The position numbers and the translations under genes are program-made. The notes beneath the pieces were generated by a model. That model searched no databases. It had not been told where the DNA came from and was given only the letters and a program-made list of their open reading frames with translations. This document shows, piece by piece, positions 40,517 to 49,218 of a stretch of 64,000 nucleotides of DNA. The stretch spans positions 62,001-126,000 of the forward strand of contig NZ_JACYXJ010000002.1 of assembly GCF_014842925.1 (NCBI RefSeq), written 5' to 3'. The stretch is from Roseibium polysiphoniae (GTDB taxonomy: Bacteria; Pseudomonadota; Alphaproteobacteria; Rhizobiales; Stappiaceae). Each line of letters opens with the position of its first letter. The stretch's first letter is position 1.

Positions 40517-41131
40517 ATGAAAAACTATTCAACAACGGTGCCAGCCCGCCTCGATGACGAGGAAGAGGACAAAGCAAAGAGCCAGCAGTCGATTCAGGTC
40601 GACAAGCACCTCTTCGATGCCCGCACCGTCCTGATCACCGGTGGCGTGACCCAGGAAATGGCCAAAGATGTGTGCGCGCGTCTTCTGGCCCTGGCCCAGG
40701 TGTCCAATGATCCGATCACCGTGATCGTGTCGTCTCCGGGCGGCCACGTGGAATCAGGTGACATGATCCACGACACGATCAAGTTCATCTCGCCGGATGT
40801 CCGCATGCTTGGCATGGGCTGGGTCGCGAGTGCCGGTGCTCTGATTTATATTTCGGTGCCCAAGGAAATGCGTTTCTGCACACCGAACACCCGCTTCCTG
40901 CTGCATCAACCGTCCGGTGGAGCCGGCGGCATGGCGACCGACATCGAAATTCAGGCCAAGGAGATCATCAAGATGCGTGATCGCCTCAACCAGATGTTTG
41001 CCGATGCAACCGGTCAGCCGATCGAGCGGATCGAAAAAGACACCGATCGTGACTACTGGATGAGCCCGCAAGAGGGCATCGAGTACGGTCTGGTTGGCAA
41101 GGTTGTGACCAACGTCAGCGAACTCGGCTGA
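40517..41131 (+). CDS. clpP: ATP-dependent Clp protease proteolytic subunit (ClpP type)
   Basis: 204 residues. The catalytic triad is Ser105 (WVASAGALI), His130 (FLLHQPSGG) and Asp179 ([10 protein letters not shown]). [23 protein letters not shown] is the substrate-binding region. The VASAGALI context differs from the common ClpP ASMGA, so this is a diverged paralogue of the ClpP2/ClpP3 kind rather than the main ClpP beside clpX. It would cut proteins delivered by ClpA/ClpX in the cytoplasm. A strong terminator follows. Confidence 0.87.
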   Translation: MKNYSTTVPARLDDEEEDKAKSQQSIQVDKHLFDARTVLITGGVTQEMAKDVCARLLALAQVSNDPITVIVSSPGGHVESGDMIHDTIKFISPDVRMLGMGWVASAGALIYISVPKEMRFCTPNTRFLLHQPSGGAGGMATDIEIQAKEIIKMRDRLNQMFADATGQPIERIEKDTDRDYWMSPQEGIEYGLVGKVVTNVSELG

Positions 41132-41165
41132 TACTGAGGGTTACGACAGACCTGGAAATTGCAAA

Positions 41166-41194
41166 ACGCCGGTGCTTCAAGCACCGGCGTTTTT
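41166..41194 (+). terminator. Strong terminator after clpP
   Basis: ACGCCGGTGC / GCACCGGCGT perfect 10-bp stem with TTCAA loop, A's before and T's after. It is probably bidirectional, serving the convergent globin-like gene too. Confidence 0.92.
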
Positions 41195-41223
41195 CGTTGT
41201 GCGGACACTCAAGAGATCGCTGA

Positions 41224-41631
41224 TCAGGCGACGGCGTTGGATGCCTGGGAAAGTGTTGCACCAGAGGCATTTCCGGCGGCGCCGTCCGATACGATATAGG
41301 GCCGTACGTGCTCCATCATCAGCCGCATTTCCGCTTCCAGCCTGACAGACCGGGTTCTGCCGATGAGAACAGCTGCCAGATGGTCCACAAGAACATCGAA
41401 GGCTTCATCGGTCGGGCACAGCGGCGAAAGCAATGTGCTGATGGGGCTGCTGTCGTAAAAGGGCGCGCCCCCGGACAGGAAAATCAGAAACTCCGAGAAA
41501 TCCTCCCGCCAGATTTCGGGAAGCTCCTTCGCCGCGTCGCAGAAGCTGGTGTCATGGCTCAGTCGGCTGGAGAGGCGTTCTACCGCATCAACGATGGCCG
41601 GACGTCCCCCGAGCCTCATGTATAAAGTCAT
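41224..41631 (-). CDS. Diverged truncated-haemoglobin-like protein
   Basis: 135 residues. LYMRLGGRPAIVDAVERLSSRL, FSEFLIFLSGGAPFYDSSP and DEAFDVLVDHLAAVL follow the group I truncated-globin pattern. The proximal haem His expected in the segment before the TDEAFD helix is not seen (the segment reads SPISTLLSPLCPTDEAF), so haem binding may be lost. A Ser/Ala/Gly tail follows the fold. It could be a sensor or a globin relative without haem. It converges on clpP. Confidence 0.65.
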   Translation of the reverse strand: MTLYMRLGGRPAIVDAVERLSSRLSHDTSFCDAAKELPEIWREDFSEFLIFLSGGAPFYDSSPISTLLSPLCPTDEAFDVLVDHLAAVLIGRTRSVRLEAEMRLMMEHVRPYIVSDGAAGNASGATLSQASNAVA

Positions 41632-41763
41632 TTCATTGCCCCGAATTCATGTTGAACGAACAAGCTCAGCATGGGGCAAAGCCGAATTGTGAATTGTGAT
41701 ACTGGTCACGGTTCAAGGCTTTAGCGACAATAAGGTTTCAGTCGCTGCCTTCCTGCGAGACGC

Positions 41764-42366
41764 TCAGGATCGAGCAGATCCTGCCGCTTCGACCCATTTG
41801 CGGCAGCGGTCCTCCGGGTCAGCGTCCGCAAGAACATCCGTGATGACGCAGATGCTGTCGGCACCGGCTGCATAGATCTCGTCGGCATGTTCAAGCCGAA
41901 TACCGCCAATCGCGATGAGCGGGCAGGAGAGGCGGGCTTTCCAGCTGCCAAGACGCGCAATGCCCTGCGGGGCATAGTCGACCTGTTTGCCACGGGCGGG
42001 AAAAATGGGTCCAAGCGCGACATAGTCCGGGTCGTATGTCAGGGCGCGGTCCAATTCCTCTTCCGTATGCGTGGACAGTCCGAGTTTGAGCCCGGCCTTG
42101 CGAACGGCCTTGATGTCCACCATGTCCAGATCCTCCTGGCCAAGGTGCAGCCACTCCGCGCCTGTATCTATTGCGGCCTGCCAATGATCGTTGACCACCA
42201 GCGTACAGCCTTGTGCCCGCGCGACGGCAAGGGAGCGAGAAATCTCGTCCGTCAGCTCTGAAGGCGTTTTGTCCTTGATCCGAAGTTGCGCCAGCCGCAA
42301 ACCTTGCGGGCAGAGGCGCTCGAGCCAATGATGGCTGTCGACAATGAGATAAAAGCGGCCCAGCAC
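41764..42366 (-). CDS. thiE: Thiamine phosphate synthase family protein (ThiE)
   Basis: 200 residues, TIM-barrel. FYLIVDSHHW, LRLAQLRIKDK, TLVVNDHWQAAIDTGAEWLHLGQEDL, LGLSTHTEEELDRAL, DYVALGPIFPARGKQ and PLIAIGGIRLEHADEIYAAGADSICVI are the successive ThiE motifs. It joins HMP-PP and thiazole phosphate to thiamine phosphate. No other thi gene is near, so it may be a second copy or belong to salvage. Confidence 0.88.
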   Translation of the reverse strand: MLGRFYLIVDSHHWLERLCPQGLRLAQLRIKDKTPSELTDEISRSLAVARAQGCTLVVNDHWQAAIDTGAEWLHLGQEDLDMVDIKAVRKAGLKLGLSTHTEEELDRALTYDPDYVALGPIFPARGKQVDYAPQGIARLGSWKARLSCPLIAIGGIRLEHADEIYAAGADSICVITDVLADADPEDRCRKWVEAAGSARS

Positions 42367-42412
42367 GGCATTCTCCCTTAAAGAGGTTTCTGTCTCTCTT
42401 CTTCAGTCCCAA

Positions 42413-43228
42413 ATGGCAAGCGGCATGTTTTTTGTTCTTTCGAAAATCGGTTTCTTTTTCATTCAGCCCTCGAATGCGCTGGTCTTTTTCGGGGGTCTCG
42501 GGGCGGTTCTTCTGTGGAGCCGATGGTCGCGTTTCGGGCGGTGGCTGTGCGGCCTGTCGCTGCTCGGGTTGGCGGTCTGCGGCCTGTCGCCCGCGGCCAA
42601 CGTGTTGATCTTGCCGCTGGAAGAGCGGTTCCCCCGTCCCGAAGGGCAGCTTGATATCGATGGAATCATCGTGCTGGGCGGGTCGCTCGACACGATTGTG
42701 ATGGGGGAGAGAAAGGCACCGGCGCTGACGTCGGCGGCGGAACGGCTGACCATCGTGCCGCGGCTGGCACGGCAGTTTCCCGATGTCCCGATCATCCACA
42801 CGGGCGGGCATGGCCTTTTGACACCAGCCAAGGCGAGCGAAGCCGATGGCGCGTCAGCGCTTTTCGAGGATTTCGGCCTGCCGTCAGACAGGGTGATCCT
42901 TGAGGACAAGTCGCGCAATACCTACCAAAACGCACTGTTCACCAAAAGGTTGATCAACCCGGAACCAGGTCAGAAATGGCTGCTGGTGACTTCGGCCTAT
43001 CACATGCCAAGGTCGATCGGCGTCTTTCGCAAGGTCGGTTGGACGGGGCTTGTCGCCTATCCTGTCGACTGGCGCACAAGGGGTTGGGAAGACACAAAAC
43101 TTGGCTTTTCCGGGGTGTCCAACGGCCTCAAGCGGTTCGATATCGCCGCGCGGGAATGGATCGGCCTTGCCGTCTATTGGGTGAGCGGCCGAACGTCTGC
43201 GCTCTTTCCAGCGCCGGAGCCCGTTTGA
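42413..43228 (+). CDS. YdcF/ElyC-type DUF218 membrane protein
   Basis: 271 residues from ATG 42413 (ATG 42425 is an alternative). Two N-terminal transmembrane helices precede a DUF218 domain: DGIIVLGGSLDT, IIHTGGHG, ILEDKSRNTYQNALFTKRL, WLLVTSAYHMPRSIGVFRKVGW. Members of this family (ElyC, SanA) act in envelope biogenesis at the periplasmic side. It is divergent from thiE. Confidence 0.88.
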   Translation: MASGMFFVLSKIGFFFIQPSNALVFFGGLGAVLLWSRWSRFGRWLCGLSLLGLAVCGLSPAANVLILPLEERFPRPEGQLDIDGIIVLGGSLDTIVMGERKAPALTSAAERLTIVPRLARQFPDVPIIHTGGHGLLTPAKASEADGASALFEDFGLPSDRVILEDKSRNTYQNALFTKRLINPEPGQKWLLVTSAYHMPRSIGVFRKVGWTGLVAYPVDWRTRGWEDTKLGFSGVSNGLKRFDIAAREWIGLAVYWVSGRTSALFPAPEPV

Positions 43229-43333
43229 GCACAGGGATCCGTTTTTGGTGCGAGACTGGCAAAAGCAACCTCTTTTCTTAAACGCCTGCAGTCCCCATAT
43301 TGGTGATATGTGAGAAAATGAGGAAGCGGGTCC

Positions 43334-44578
43334 ATGGTACTCGAAGCACCGCTCGTTGCGGCGGATATCGTTCAATGGCTCTACAGCGATGCCGTTGGAC
43401 GAGAAGACAGTCTTGAGTTGGTTGAAGAGCTGGCGCAGCGTTTGCGCGCCGGTGGCATTCCCGTGGACCGGATCACGACAGGCATCATGCTGCTTCATCC
43501 CAATGTGCGGGCAGAAGCGGCTGTCTGGGACGCTGACGGCACACGCGAGCTCCGGCGCTATCTTGCGAGCGACGAGCTTGACGAGCGCTATGAGAACAGC
43601 CCGCTGAAGGTCGTCTATGAGGAGAAAAGATCCGTCCACGTGCCGATCACACCCGAGCCTCAGGCGGGCGAGTTCGGGATCGTTCCGGACCTGCGTGAGG
43701 AAGGCTATACGGACTATATCGCCCTGCCGATGCCGTTTTCAGACGGGTCGGTGAAGGCCTTGAGCTTCGCCACCAAGGCGGAGGGCGGTTTCACGGCGGC
43801 GCATGTGGGCGTTTTCGATTCCATCATTCGCCCGCTTGCGATTGTCTGTGAGTTGAGCACCCTGCGTCGGACAGCGGAAACGCTGCTGGACACCTATGTG
43901 GGTCCACGGGCTGGCGGGCGCGTCCTCAACGGCACCGTCGCGCGCGGCGACGGGGAGTGGATCTCAGCCGTGGTCAGCTTTGCCGATCTGCGCGGGTTTT
44001 CGCGGATCTCCAACACGTTGCCGGCAGACAAGCTGATCGTCTTCCTGAACAAGTACTTCGGTGCCATGACCTCCGCCGTGGAAGCCCATGGCGGCGAGGT
44101 GCTCAAGTTCATTGGCGATGAAGTGATGGCGATCTTTCCCTATGAGACGCCTGCGGAAGCTGCGGATGCTGCGCGACGGGCCCTCATGGCTGCGCGTGAA
44201 ACCACAGAAAAGATCAATGAGATCAACGAGCTAAAGACCTGTGGTGAGACGCCCCAGATGAGTGTGGGCATCGCCCTTCACGCAGGAGACGTCTTCTTTG
44301 GCAATGTCGGCGGCGAGAATCGCCTCGATTTCACGGTCATTGGTCCGGTGGTCAACCTGGCCTCCCGGATTGCAGAACTGGCCAAGGACCTCAATGTCGA
44401 GGTGCTGGTGTCAGATGCAATCGCCGAGATCATGGGCTGCCGCTCAGGCCTTTATGGCCAGTATCAGGTGAAGGGGTTCGACGATCCGGTCTCGGTGTAT
44501 TCACCGTCCTTGTCCGTCACGGGCTCCGACAAGTGGTGCCCCGACAGCACCGTGCTGCGCGACCTGGAAGCGAACTGA
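43334..44578 (+). CDS. Class III adenylate cyclase with sensory N-terminal domain
   Basis: 414 residues. Residues 1-200 form a domain seen before such cyclases (YENSPLKVVYEEKRSVHVPI, FVPDLREEGYTDYIALPM-like, ending in a helical linker). The cyclase domain has VVSFADLRGFSRIS (metal Asp), EVLKFIGDEVMAIFPYE (Lys for adenine plus second Asp) and FTVIGPVVNLASRIAEL. All key residues are present, so cAMP synthesis is likely. Its 3' end overlaps the convergent DUF599 gene by 115 bp. Confidence 0.87.
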   Translation: MVLEAPLVAADIVQWLYSDAVGREDSLELVEELAQRLRAGGIPVDRITTGIMLLHPNVRAEAAVWDADGTRELRRYLASDELDERYENSPLKVVYEEKRSVHVPITPEPQAGEFGIVPDLREEGYTDYIALPMPFSDGSVKALSFATKAEGGFTAAHVGVFDSIIRPLAIVCELSTLRRTAETLLDTYVGPRAGGRVLNGTVARGDGEWISAVVSFADLRGFSRISNTLPADKLIVFLNKYFGAMTSAVEAHGGEVLKFIGDEVMAIFPYETPAEAADAARRALMAARETTEKINEINELKTCGETPQMSVGIALHAGDVFFGNVGGENRLDFTVIGPVVNLASRIAELAKDLNVEVLVSDAIAEIMGCRSGLYGQYQVKGFDDPVSVYSPSLSVTGSDKWCPDSTVLRDLEAN

Positions 44579-45234
44579 CGGCGCAGCAGCACGATCAGGA
44601 CGGCGAGGGTTGTCACGCCGAAGAAGATCGGTCCTGCAAACCATCCAAGGAAGGCAATTGCGAAGAAGAAGGCACGCTGTCCGCGGTTGAAATGCCCGCC
44701 GGCCAGAACGTTCAGCTCGGCGGCCTGTCTGGCGATGCGGAGAATGTCCTCGGAGCCGGCGTGGCTGGCTTCGGGCACGCTCCCCATGATGATCGAGGAA
44801 TAGTTGAACAGGCGATAGGCCCAGCCAAACTTGAAGAACGCATAGGCCAGGATCAGCATCAGGCCGAGCACCTTGATCTCCCAGAGCGCGCGGCTTTGAT
44901 CGATGGGTATGGAGAGGTCGCCGGCGACTTTCAGGATCGTGTCCGTTGCGTCCAGAAGCGTGAAACAACCGCCGATCGCCAGTAGGGCGGTGGAGGCGAA
45001 GAATGCGGTTCCTTGCTGCAGGCCTGTCATGATTGCCGTGTCCATGATCCTCACCTGGCGGGTGGTCATGGTTTCCATCCAGGCGCGGCGGTAGCTTTCC
45101 ATAGCGGCCGACAGGGTGTGCTTGCGCAAGGGGCTCAGGTCGATCAGGAGATTGAAACCAAACCAAGCGAAGAGAAACCAGCCGGCTGCCAGAAGATCTT
45201 GGAGCGAAAGGATGTGCATTGGCGTCCTGTTCAT
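44464..45234 (-). CDS. DUF599 membrane protein
   Basis: 256 residues (a start at ATG 45219 is also possible). About four transmembrane helices; RKHTLSAAMESYRRAWMETMTTRQVRIMDTAIMTGLQQGTAFFASTALLAIGG is the DUF599 core, and RIARQAAELNVLAGGHFNRGQRAFFFAIAFLGW follows. The function is unknown. Its last 38 codons lie opposite the end of the adenylate cyclase gene. Confidence 0.86.
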   Translation of the reverse strand: MNRTPMHILSLQDLLAAGWFLFAWFGFNLLIDLSPLRKHTLSAAMESYRRAWMETMTTRQVRIMDTAIMTGLQQGTAFFASTALLAIGGCFTLLDATDTILKVAGDLSIPIDQSRALWEIKVLGLMLILAYAFFKFGWAYRLFNYSSIIMGSVPEASHAGSEDILRIARQAAELNVLAGGHFNRGQRAFFFAIAFLGWFAGPIFFGVTTLAVLIVLLRRQFASRSRSTVLSGHHLSEPVTDKDGEYTETGSSNPFT

Positions 45235-45478
45235 GGTCGTTCGTGACAGGCAGATGACATGTCTGCGGAGGTTTTACCCTGTTTAGCGCAGCTGTCTGGA
45301 TCATGCCAGCGGTGCCTAATTCATTGCAAAATATAGCGTCTTTTGTGCATTGCGAAAAATGCAGGCCTGCTGACGATTTTTTACCCTTGTGGTTTGATTA
45401 GGGATCCATTAACTGCTTGCCTCAATGAGGTCACATTCTCCCTCCCGAGAATGACCTATGTTCAGTCAAAGGGTTTTC

Positions 45479-45613
45479 ATGGACGAAAACGTACAGAAGT
45501 CCTGCTGGGGCGTAACCGTTTGGACGGTGCTTGCTCTTGGAGGCGCACTTGCGATGCTGGTGTTGTTCAACGACGTGGAAAGCGCCCAACAAGCGGTCGC
45601 TACTGCAAACTGA
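45479..45613 (+). CDS. 44-residue single-TM membrane protein
   Basis: ATG 45479 to TGA 45613, preceded by AAAGGG at good spacing and followed after 24 bases by a clear terminator, so it looks like an independent gene. The sequence has a short polar start (MDENVQKSCWG), one transmembrane helix (about residues 12-30, VTVWTVLALGGALAMLVLF) and a polar end rich in Ala/Gln. No family is recognised; small one-TM proteins of this kind often tune membrane complexes. Confidence 0.65.
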   Translation: MDENVQKSCWGVTVWTVLALGGALAMLVLFNDVESAQQAVATAN

Positions 45614-45637
45614 ACCCGGCAGACAGGTTTTGAATGA

Positions 45638-45665
45638 GGGGCGCGGGTAAACCGCGTCCCTTTTT
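45638..45665 (+). terminator. Intrinsic terminator after the 44-residue gene
   Basis: GGGGCGCGG pairs with CCGCGTCCC (one G.T wobble), loop GTAAA, then five T's. Confidence 0.8.
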
Positions 45666-45687
45666 GTTTGCGCGCATGAGCGCTGCG

Positions 45688-46266
45688 TTACCGGCGGTGT
45701 TCGGGCCGGTTGTAGTTGAAGAGATTGTCGGCGCGATGCCGCGGGCCATGGAGCTGGTGAAACTCCATCTGCCTGACAACGGTTTTCTCCGGCGGGTTGC
45801 TGATCAGAAATCCGCCATAGGAGCCCGGGTCGTAGTTGAAAAGCACCAGGGTGACCTTGCCGAGATCCGGCCAATCGATCCGCGCCGCCCAGGCACTGAC
45901 ATCTTCAAGCGAGTTCTTGGCCGCAAGATTGAGAATGTCGTTGCCATGAAGGAGGTTCGTGTCCTCCGGGTTCCAGAAGAAGGTGGCCAGCCCCTTTTTC
46001 ATGGAAAACAGCTCAATGCTTGAGCCGCCGATCTCAAGCCGGATGTCGTTGGTTCCCGGCACACGTGACAGCTTCACCGTTCCCATGGAGGTGTCGGTCG
46101 CCAGAGACCGCCGGAGGCCGTCTTCCTCAACAAAGCCGCCGGTGTTGACGATCTTGAAATCCCCCACTGCGACATCTTTTTTGCGAGCTTCACTCCACGC
46201 AGGTGAGTGGCCTGTGGTGAGCGCAAGAAGAACAGCGGCAAGGAGTGCCAGGAGGGGCCGGAACAT
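45688..46266 (-). CDS. Secreted protein of unknown function
   Basis: 192 residues from ATG 46266. A signal peptide (MFRPLLALLAAVLLALTTGHSPAWS) leads to a beta-rich periplasmic protein (VAVGDFKIVNTGGFVEEDGLRRSL, VTLVLFNYDPGSYGGFLIS). The last 25 residues are basic and His-rich. No family was recognised. It converges on the 44-residue gene. Confidence 0.65.
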   Translation of the reverse strand: MFRPLLALLAAVLLALTTGHSPAWSEARKKDVAVGDFKIVNTGGFVEEDGLRRSLATDTSMGTVKLSRVPGTNDIRLEIGGSSIELFSMKKGLATFFWNPEDTNLLHGNDILNLAAKNSLEDVSAWAARIDWPDLGKVTLVLFNYDPGSYGGFLISNPPEKTVVRQMEFHQLHGPRHRADNLFNYNRPEHRR

Positions 46267-46344
46267 GGACAACTATCTCGATCTATCAAACAGATGAACC
46301 AGTTAGTACCACGGCTGTCCTGATGAATAGTTATCGCAATGGAT

Positions 46345-47244
46345 CTAAATTGCCGGTTCTGTTTCAGCCAGCAGATGGTCGACCAAGGTTTCGATCGTAT
46401 CTAGTTGCGGCGACCACTTCAGTAGCCGGGTGGCCTTGTTCGCACTGACAGCCTGGGAGCGGGCAAGTCCCGCGTCCAGATCATGGCGCGGGTCGACATC
46501 CTCCGAAGCGGCTATTGTTTTCAGCTTGAGCGTGCCGCCAAGCCGTGCCTCGACCCAGGAGGCAATCTCCTGAACCGTTATGGCCGGCAGGGCCGTTGCC
46601 AGCAGGCTCAAACGGAAGTTCCGTCCCTCCAGCACGTCGGCATACAGCCGGGCGAGGTCCTCGTCGGAAATGAGCGACCAGACCGTGTCCGGCCTGGCTC
46701 GTGTTTTGAAGGGTTTTCCGGAACGCAGTGCCTGCGCCATGTAGGCGATTGGCCCGGACCTGGCCGAACAGACAAAAGAAGGGTGGATGATCGAAACGCT
46801 CAGATTGAGCGCGGTCTGCAGGGAGCGGATCTGGCCGGTCATCCAGCTCAGGGCGGGCAATGGATCGAAGGAAGTCGTTTCGCTGAGCGGGACCTCGGGC
46901 GAGGCGGGGTAGAGCCAGATGTTGCCGGTGTAGATCAACCGCAGCTGTTTTTTGCGGAAGGTGGCTGCGCGCAAGACCGCCTGCATGGCCTTGCGGTCAA
47001 TCTCAGCCATCTTGTCCGAAAAGGAGGCGCCTGCATGAATGAAGGCGTCACAGGACATGGCCCGGTCGGTCCAGCCGGCCGGGTCTCTGAGGTCGCCGGG
47101 AAAGGGGCTCGCGCCGGCGTCCCGGATCCGGGCGCTGGCTTCTTCGGATCGTGCGAGGGCCACAATGTGGTGTCCGCGGTCCCGGAGCTCCCGAACCACC
47201 GCGCTGCCTATTGTTCCCGTACCGCCTGTCACGAACACATCCAT
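46345..47244 (-). CDS. NAD(P)-dependent epimerase/dehydratase-like protein
   Basis: 299 residues from ATG 47244 (MDVFVTGGTG); in-frame sequence upstream lacks a convincing start. The Rossmann motif VTGGTGTIGSAVV, then FPGDLRDPAG and LIYTGNIWLYPAS follow the extended SDR pattern. The usual YxxxK is not obvious (SFDPLPALSWMTGQIRSLQ occupies that place), so catalysis is uncertain. The substrate is unknown. Confidence 0.78.
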   Translation of the reverse strand: MDVFVTGGTGTIGSAVVRELRDRGHHIVALARSEEASARIRDAGASPFPGDLRDPAGWTDRAMSCDAFIHAGASFSDKMAEIDRKAMQAVLRAATFRKKQLRLIYTGNIWLYPASPEVPLSETTSFDPLPALSWMTGQIRSLQTALNLSVSIIHPSFVCSARSGPIAYMAQALRSGKPFKTRARPDTVWSLISDEDLARLYADVLEGRNFRLSLLATALPAITVQEIASWVEARLGGTLKLKTIAASEDVDPRHDLDAGLARSQAVSANKATRLLKWSPQLDTIETLVDHLLAETEPAI

Positions 47245-47354
47245 GGCCAAATGAGAACGCGCTTCGCCCTCTTCTTTCAAGTCTGTCTTACTTCAAACTG
47301 TGAATAACGGGGCCGTACCGTTGACCTTGCCCCGCAGCTTGCTACGTCAGAAGG

Positions 47355-47789
47355 ATGACCTTGCATCTGTTGAAGCTGTGTGTGGGCGCTGACAGCGTCG
47401 AAAGTCTTCAGGCCTGGGTGGATTTCCGCCTGGATCAAAAACGGATGGCCGGCGAGCCGCTGGAGCAGCTGCACACCACACGAATGGTGCCGACCCGGAG
47501 GGACGAGCTTCTGGATGGCGGGTCGCTCTACTGGGTGATCAAGGGACGCATCCAGGTGCGCCAGCACCTGATCGACATCCGTCCGTTCAAGGACGAGGCG
47601 GGGATCAAACGCTGCGACCTTGTTCTGGAACCGCGTTTGATCCTGACCCAGTATCAGCCAAAGCGGCCGTTTCAGGGCTGGCGCTATCTGAAGGCGGAGG
47701 ATGCGCCTGCCGACATTCGCGGTGTCGCCGCGTCTGCCGAGATGCCCGATGGCATGCGCCAGGAACTTTCCGAGCTCTGCCTGATCTAG
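47355..47789 (+). CDS. DUF1489 protein
   Basis: 144 residues: TLHLLKLCVGADSVESLQAWV, TRMVPTRRDELLDGGSLYWVIKGRIQVRQHLIDIRPF, LEPRLILTQYQPKRPFQGWRYL. This is the DUF1489 pattern, a family almost confined to Alphaproteobacteria, with no known function. The gene stands alone between the epimerase (divergent) and the TetR gene (convergent). Confidence 0.9.
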   Translation: MTLHLLKLCVGADSVESLQAWVDFRLDQKRMAGEPLEQLHTTRMVPTRRDELLDGGSLYWVIKGRIQVRQHLIDIRPFKDEAGIKRCDLVLEPRLILTQYQPKRPFQGWRYLKAEDAPADIRGVAASAEMPDGMRQELSELCLI

Positions 47790-47804
47790 GCGCGCTTGAG
47801 GCGG

Positions 47805-48419
47805 TCAGGTCCGGTTGCGGAAATCCAGATGTCTGAGGAGATCCGGCAAAAGGGGCAGGGCCGTGCCGATGTGTTTGGGACGCTTCTTGTTGACCATCGC
47901 CAGATGGGTGTAGCCGTGCACCAGAGACCAGACGAGGAGTTCGATCTCTTCGGGATCGGTGCCAGCCTCCACGAACGGGGCGCAGGTCTCGCTCAGGATC
48001 TGATAGGCCCTTGAGGAAACGGTGTCGAAATCCTGGTTCTGCGGGTCCATGTCTTGACCGGAAAACATGAACAGGAACAGCTCGCGATGTCCGACGGCAA
48101 AGTCCAGGTAGCCTTCGCAGATCGCCAGCAACTGGTCTCGTGGGCCTTGTCCCGCTTCCTGACGTTTCGCGTCCATGGACTCTGAGAAAAGCTCGAAGCC
48201 GCGCGCCGAGATGGCCGTGTAAAGGCCGGTCAAGTTCTTGAAATGATAGGCGGGAGCGGCATGTGAAACGCCGGCCCTTGCCGCACATTCGCGCAGGCTC
48301 AGCCCCTCGATACCCTTGTCTCGCAGAATGGAAATACCGGCTTCAACGAGGTCTTTGCGCAGCGAGCCGTCCCGGCGCCTGGGAGATGTCGCGCCGGAGG
48401 ATGTCTTGGAATCGGTCAT
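47805..48419 (-). CDS. TetR-family regulator
   Basis: 204 residues from ATG 48419. HTH region: LRKDLVEAGISILRDKGIEGLSLRECAARAGVSHAAPAYHFKNLTGLYTAISARGF. The C-terminal ligand domain (LLAICEGYLDFAVGHRELFLFMFSG...LVWSLVHGYTHLAM) is of the WHG type. Two mirror-related 13-bp palindromes upstream are probable operators controlling both this gene and the divergent DUF2306 gene. The ligand is unknown. Confidence 0.88.
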   Translation of the reverse strand: MTDSKTSSGATSPRRRDGSLRKDLVEAGISILRDKGIEGLSLRECAARAGVSHAAPAYHFKNLTGLYTAISARGFELFSESMDAKRQEAGQGPRDQLLAICEGYLDFAVGHRELFLFMFSGQDMDPQNQDFDTVSSRAYQILSETCAPFVEAGTDPEEIELLVWSLVHGYTHLAMVNKKRPKHIGTALPLLPDLLRHLDFRNRT

Positions 48420-48441
48420 GACGAAGAGTCTACAATCCAAC

Positions 48442-48480
48442 TTGACAGTGTCAAACATCCCCTTATCTTGACACTGTCAA
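48442..48480. promoter_or_regulatory. Two TetR operator palindromes
   Basis: TTGACAGTGTCAA (48442-48454) and TTGACACTGTCAA (48468-48480), both perfect 13-bp palindromes around a single centre base, 26 bp apart in the divergent intergenic space. Confidence 0.75.
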
Positions 48481-48498
48481 GTTAAGGGGAGTAGGCGC

Positions 48499-49134
48499 AT
48501 GTCCATAGGTTCTCGATCATTCATGGTTCTTGCCTGGATTGCGGCAGTTCTCTGCGTTCTTGTGGCCTTGGCCTCCTACCGGTTTGTGCCGCTTGGTGTG
48601 CAGGCCTCGATGGATTTTCTGGCCCATCACTTGCCTGACAATCGCTGGTTTCTCTACGCCCATATCGCCGTGGCGCCGCTGGCGCTCGCGCTCTTGCCGG
48701 TTCAGCTGAATGGCCGGTTGCGAAAGCGCTATCCAAAGCTGCACCGATGGGCGGGGCGCTTCTATGTCCTTCTGATTACGCTCTCTGGCGTTGCGGCCCT
48801 GCAATTGGCGGCCACAACGCAAGCGGGGCCAGTCGCGGCTGCGGGATTCGCGCTTCTGGGTGTCATCTGGCTGATCGTCACCGGGCTTGGGTTCTTGACC
48901 GGCTGGAAACGTGATTTCGTCCAGCACCGGCGTTGGATGATCCGCTCTGCTGCGCTGACCTTCGCTGCCGTGACCTTGCGGGTCTATCTGCCGTTGTCCA
49001 TGGTCTTTGGTCTTCCGTTCGATCCGGCTTACACAGCGATTGCCTGGCTATGCTGGGTTCCCAATCTGATCGCAGCGGAGATCTATCTGCGCGGTGGCAG
49101 CAGGATGAACCAGCGCGTTACGCCGGTCGCCTGA
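48499..49134 (+). CDS. DUF2306 membrane protein
   Basis: 211 residues, about six transmembrane helices. HIAVAPLALALLPVQLNGRLRKRYPKLHRWAGRFYVLLITLSG and DFVQHRRWMIRSAALTFAAVTLRVYLP carry the conserved His/Arg-Trp motifs of DUF2306 (YesL/cytochrome-like fold). The function is unknown. ATG 48499 follows AAGGGGAG. It is divergent from a TetR gene with shared operators. Confidence 0.87.
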   Translation: MSIGSRSFMVLAWIAAVLCVLVALASYRFVPLGVQASMDFLAHHLPDNRWFLYAHIAVAPLALALLPVQLNGRLRKRYPKLHRWAGRFYVLLITLSGVAALQLAATTQAGPVAAAGFALLGVIWLIVTGLGFLTGWKRDFVQHRRWMIRSAALTFAAVTLRVYLPLSMVFGLPFDPAYTAIAWLCWVPNLIAAEIYLRGGSRMNQRVTPVA

Positions 49135-49218
49135 CGCCTGGACCGGAATGCGGCTTGCCAAGCAGCACCTTTCGACCCAAGTTTGAGGGACGACAGGATG
49201 CTTCGGCAGGAGAGCTAG

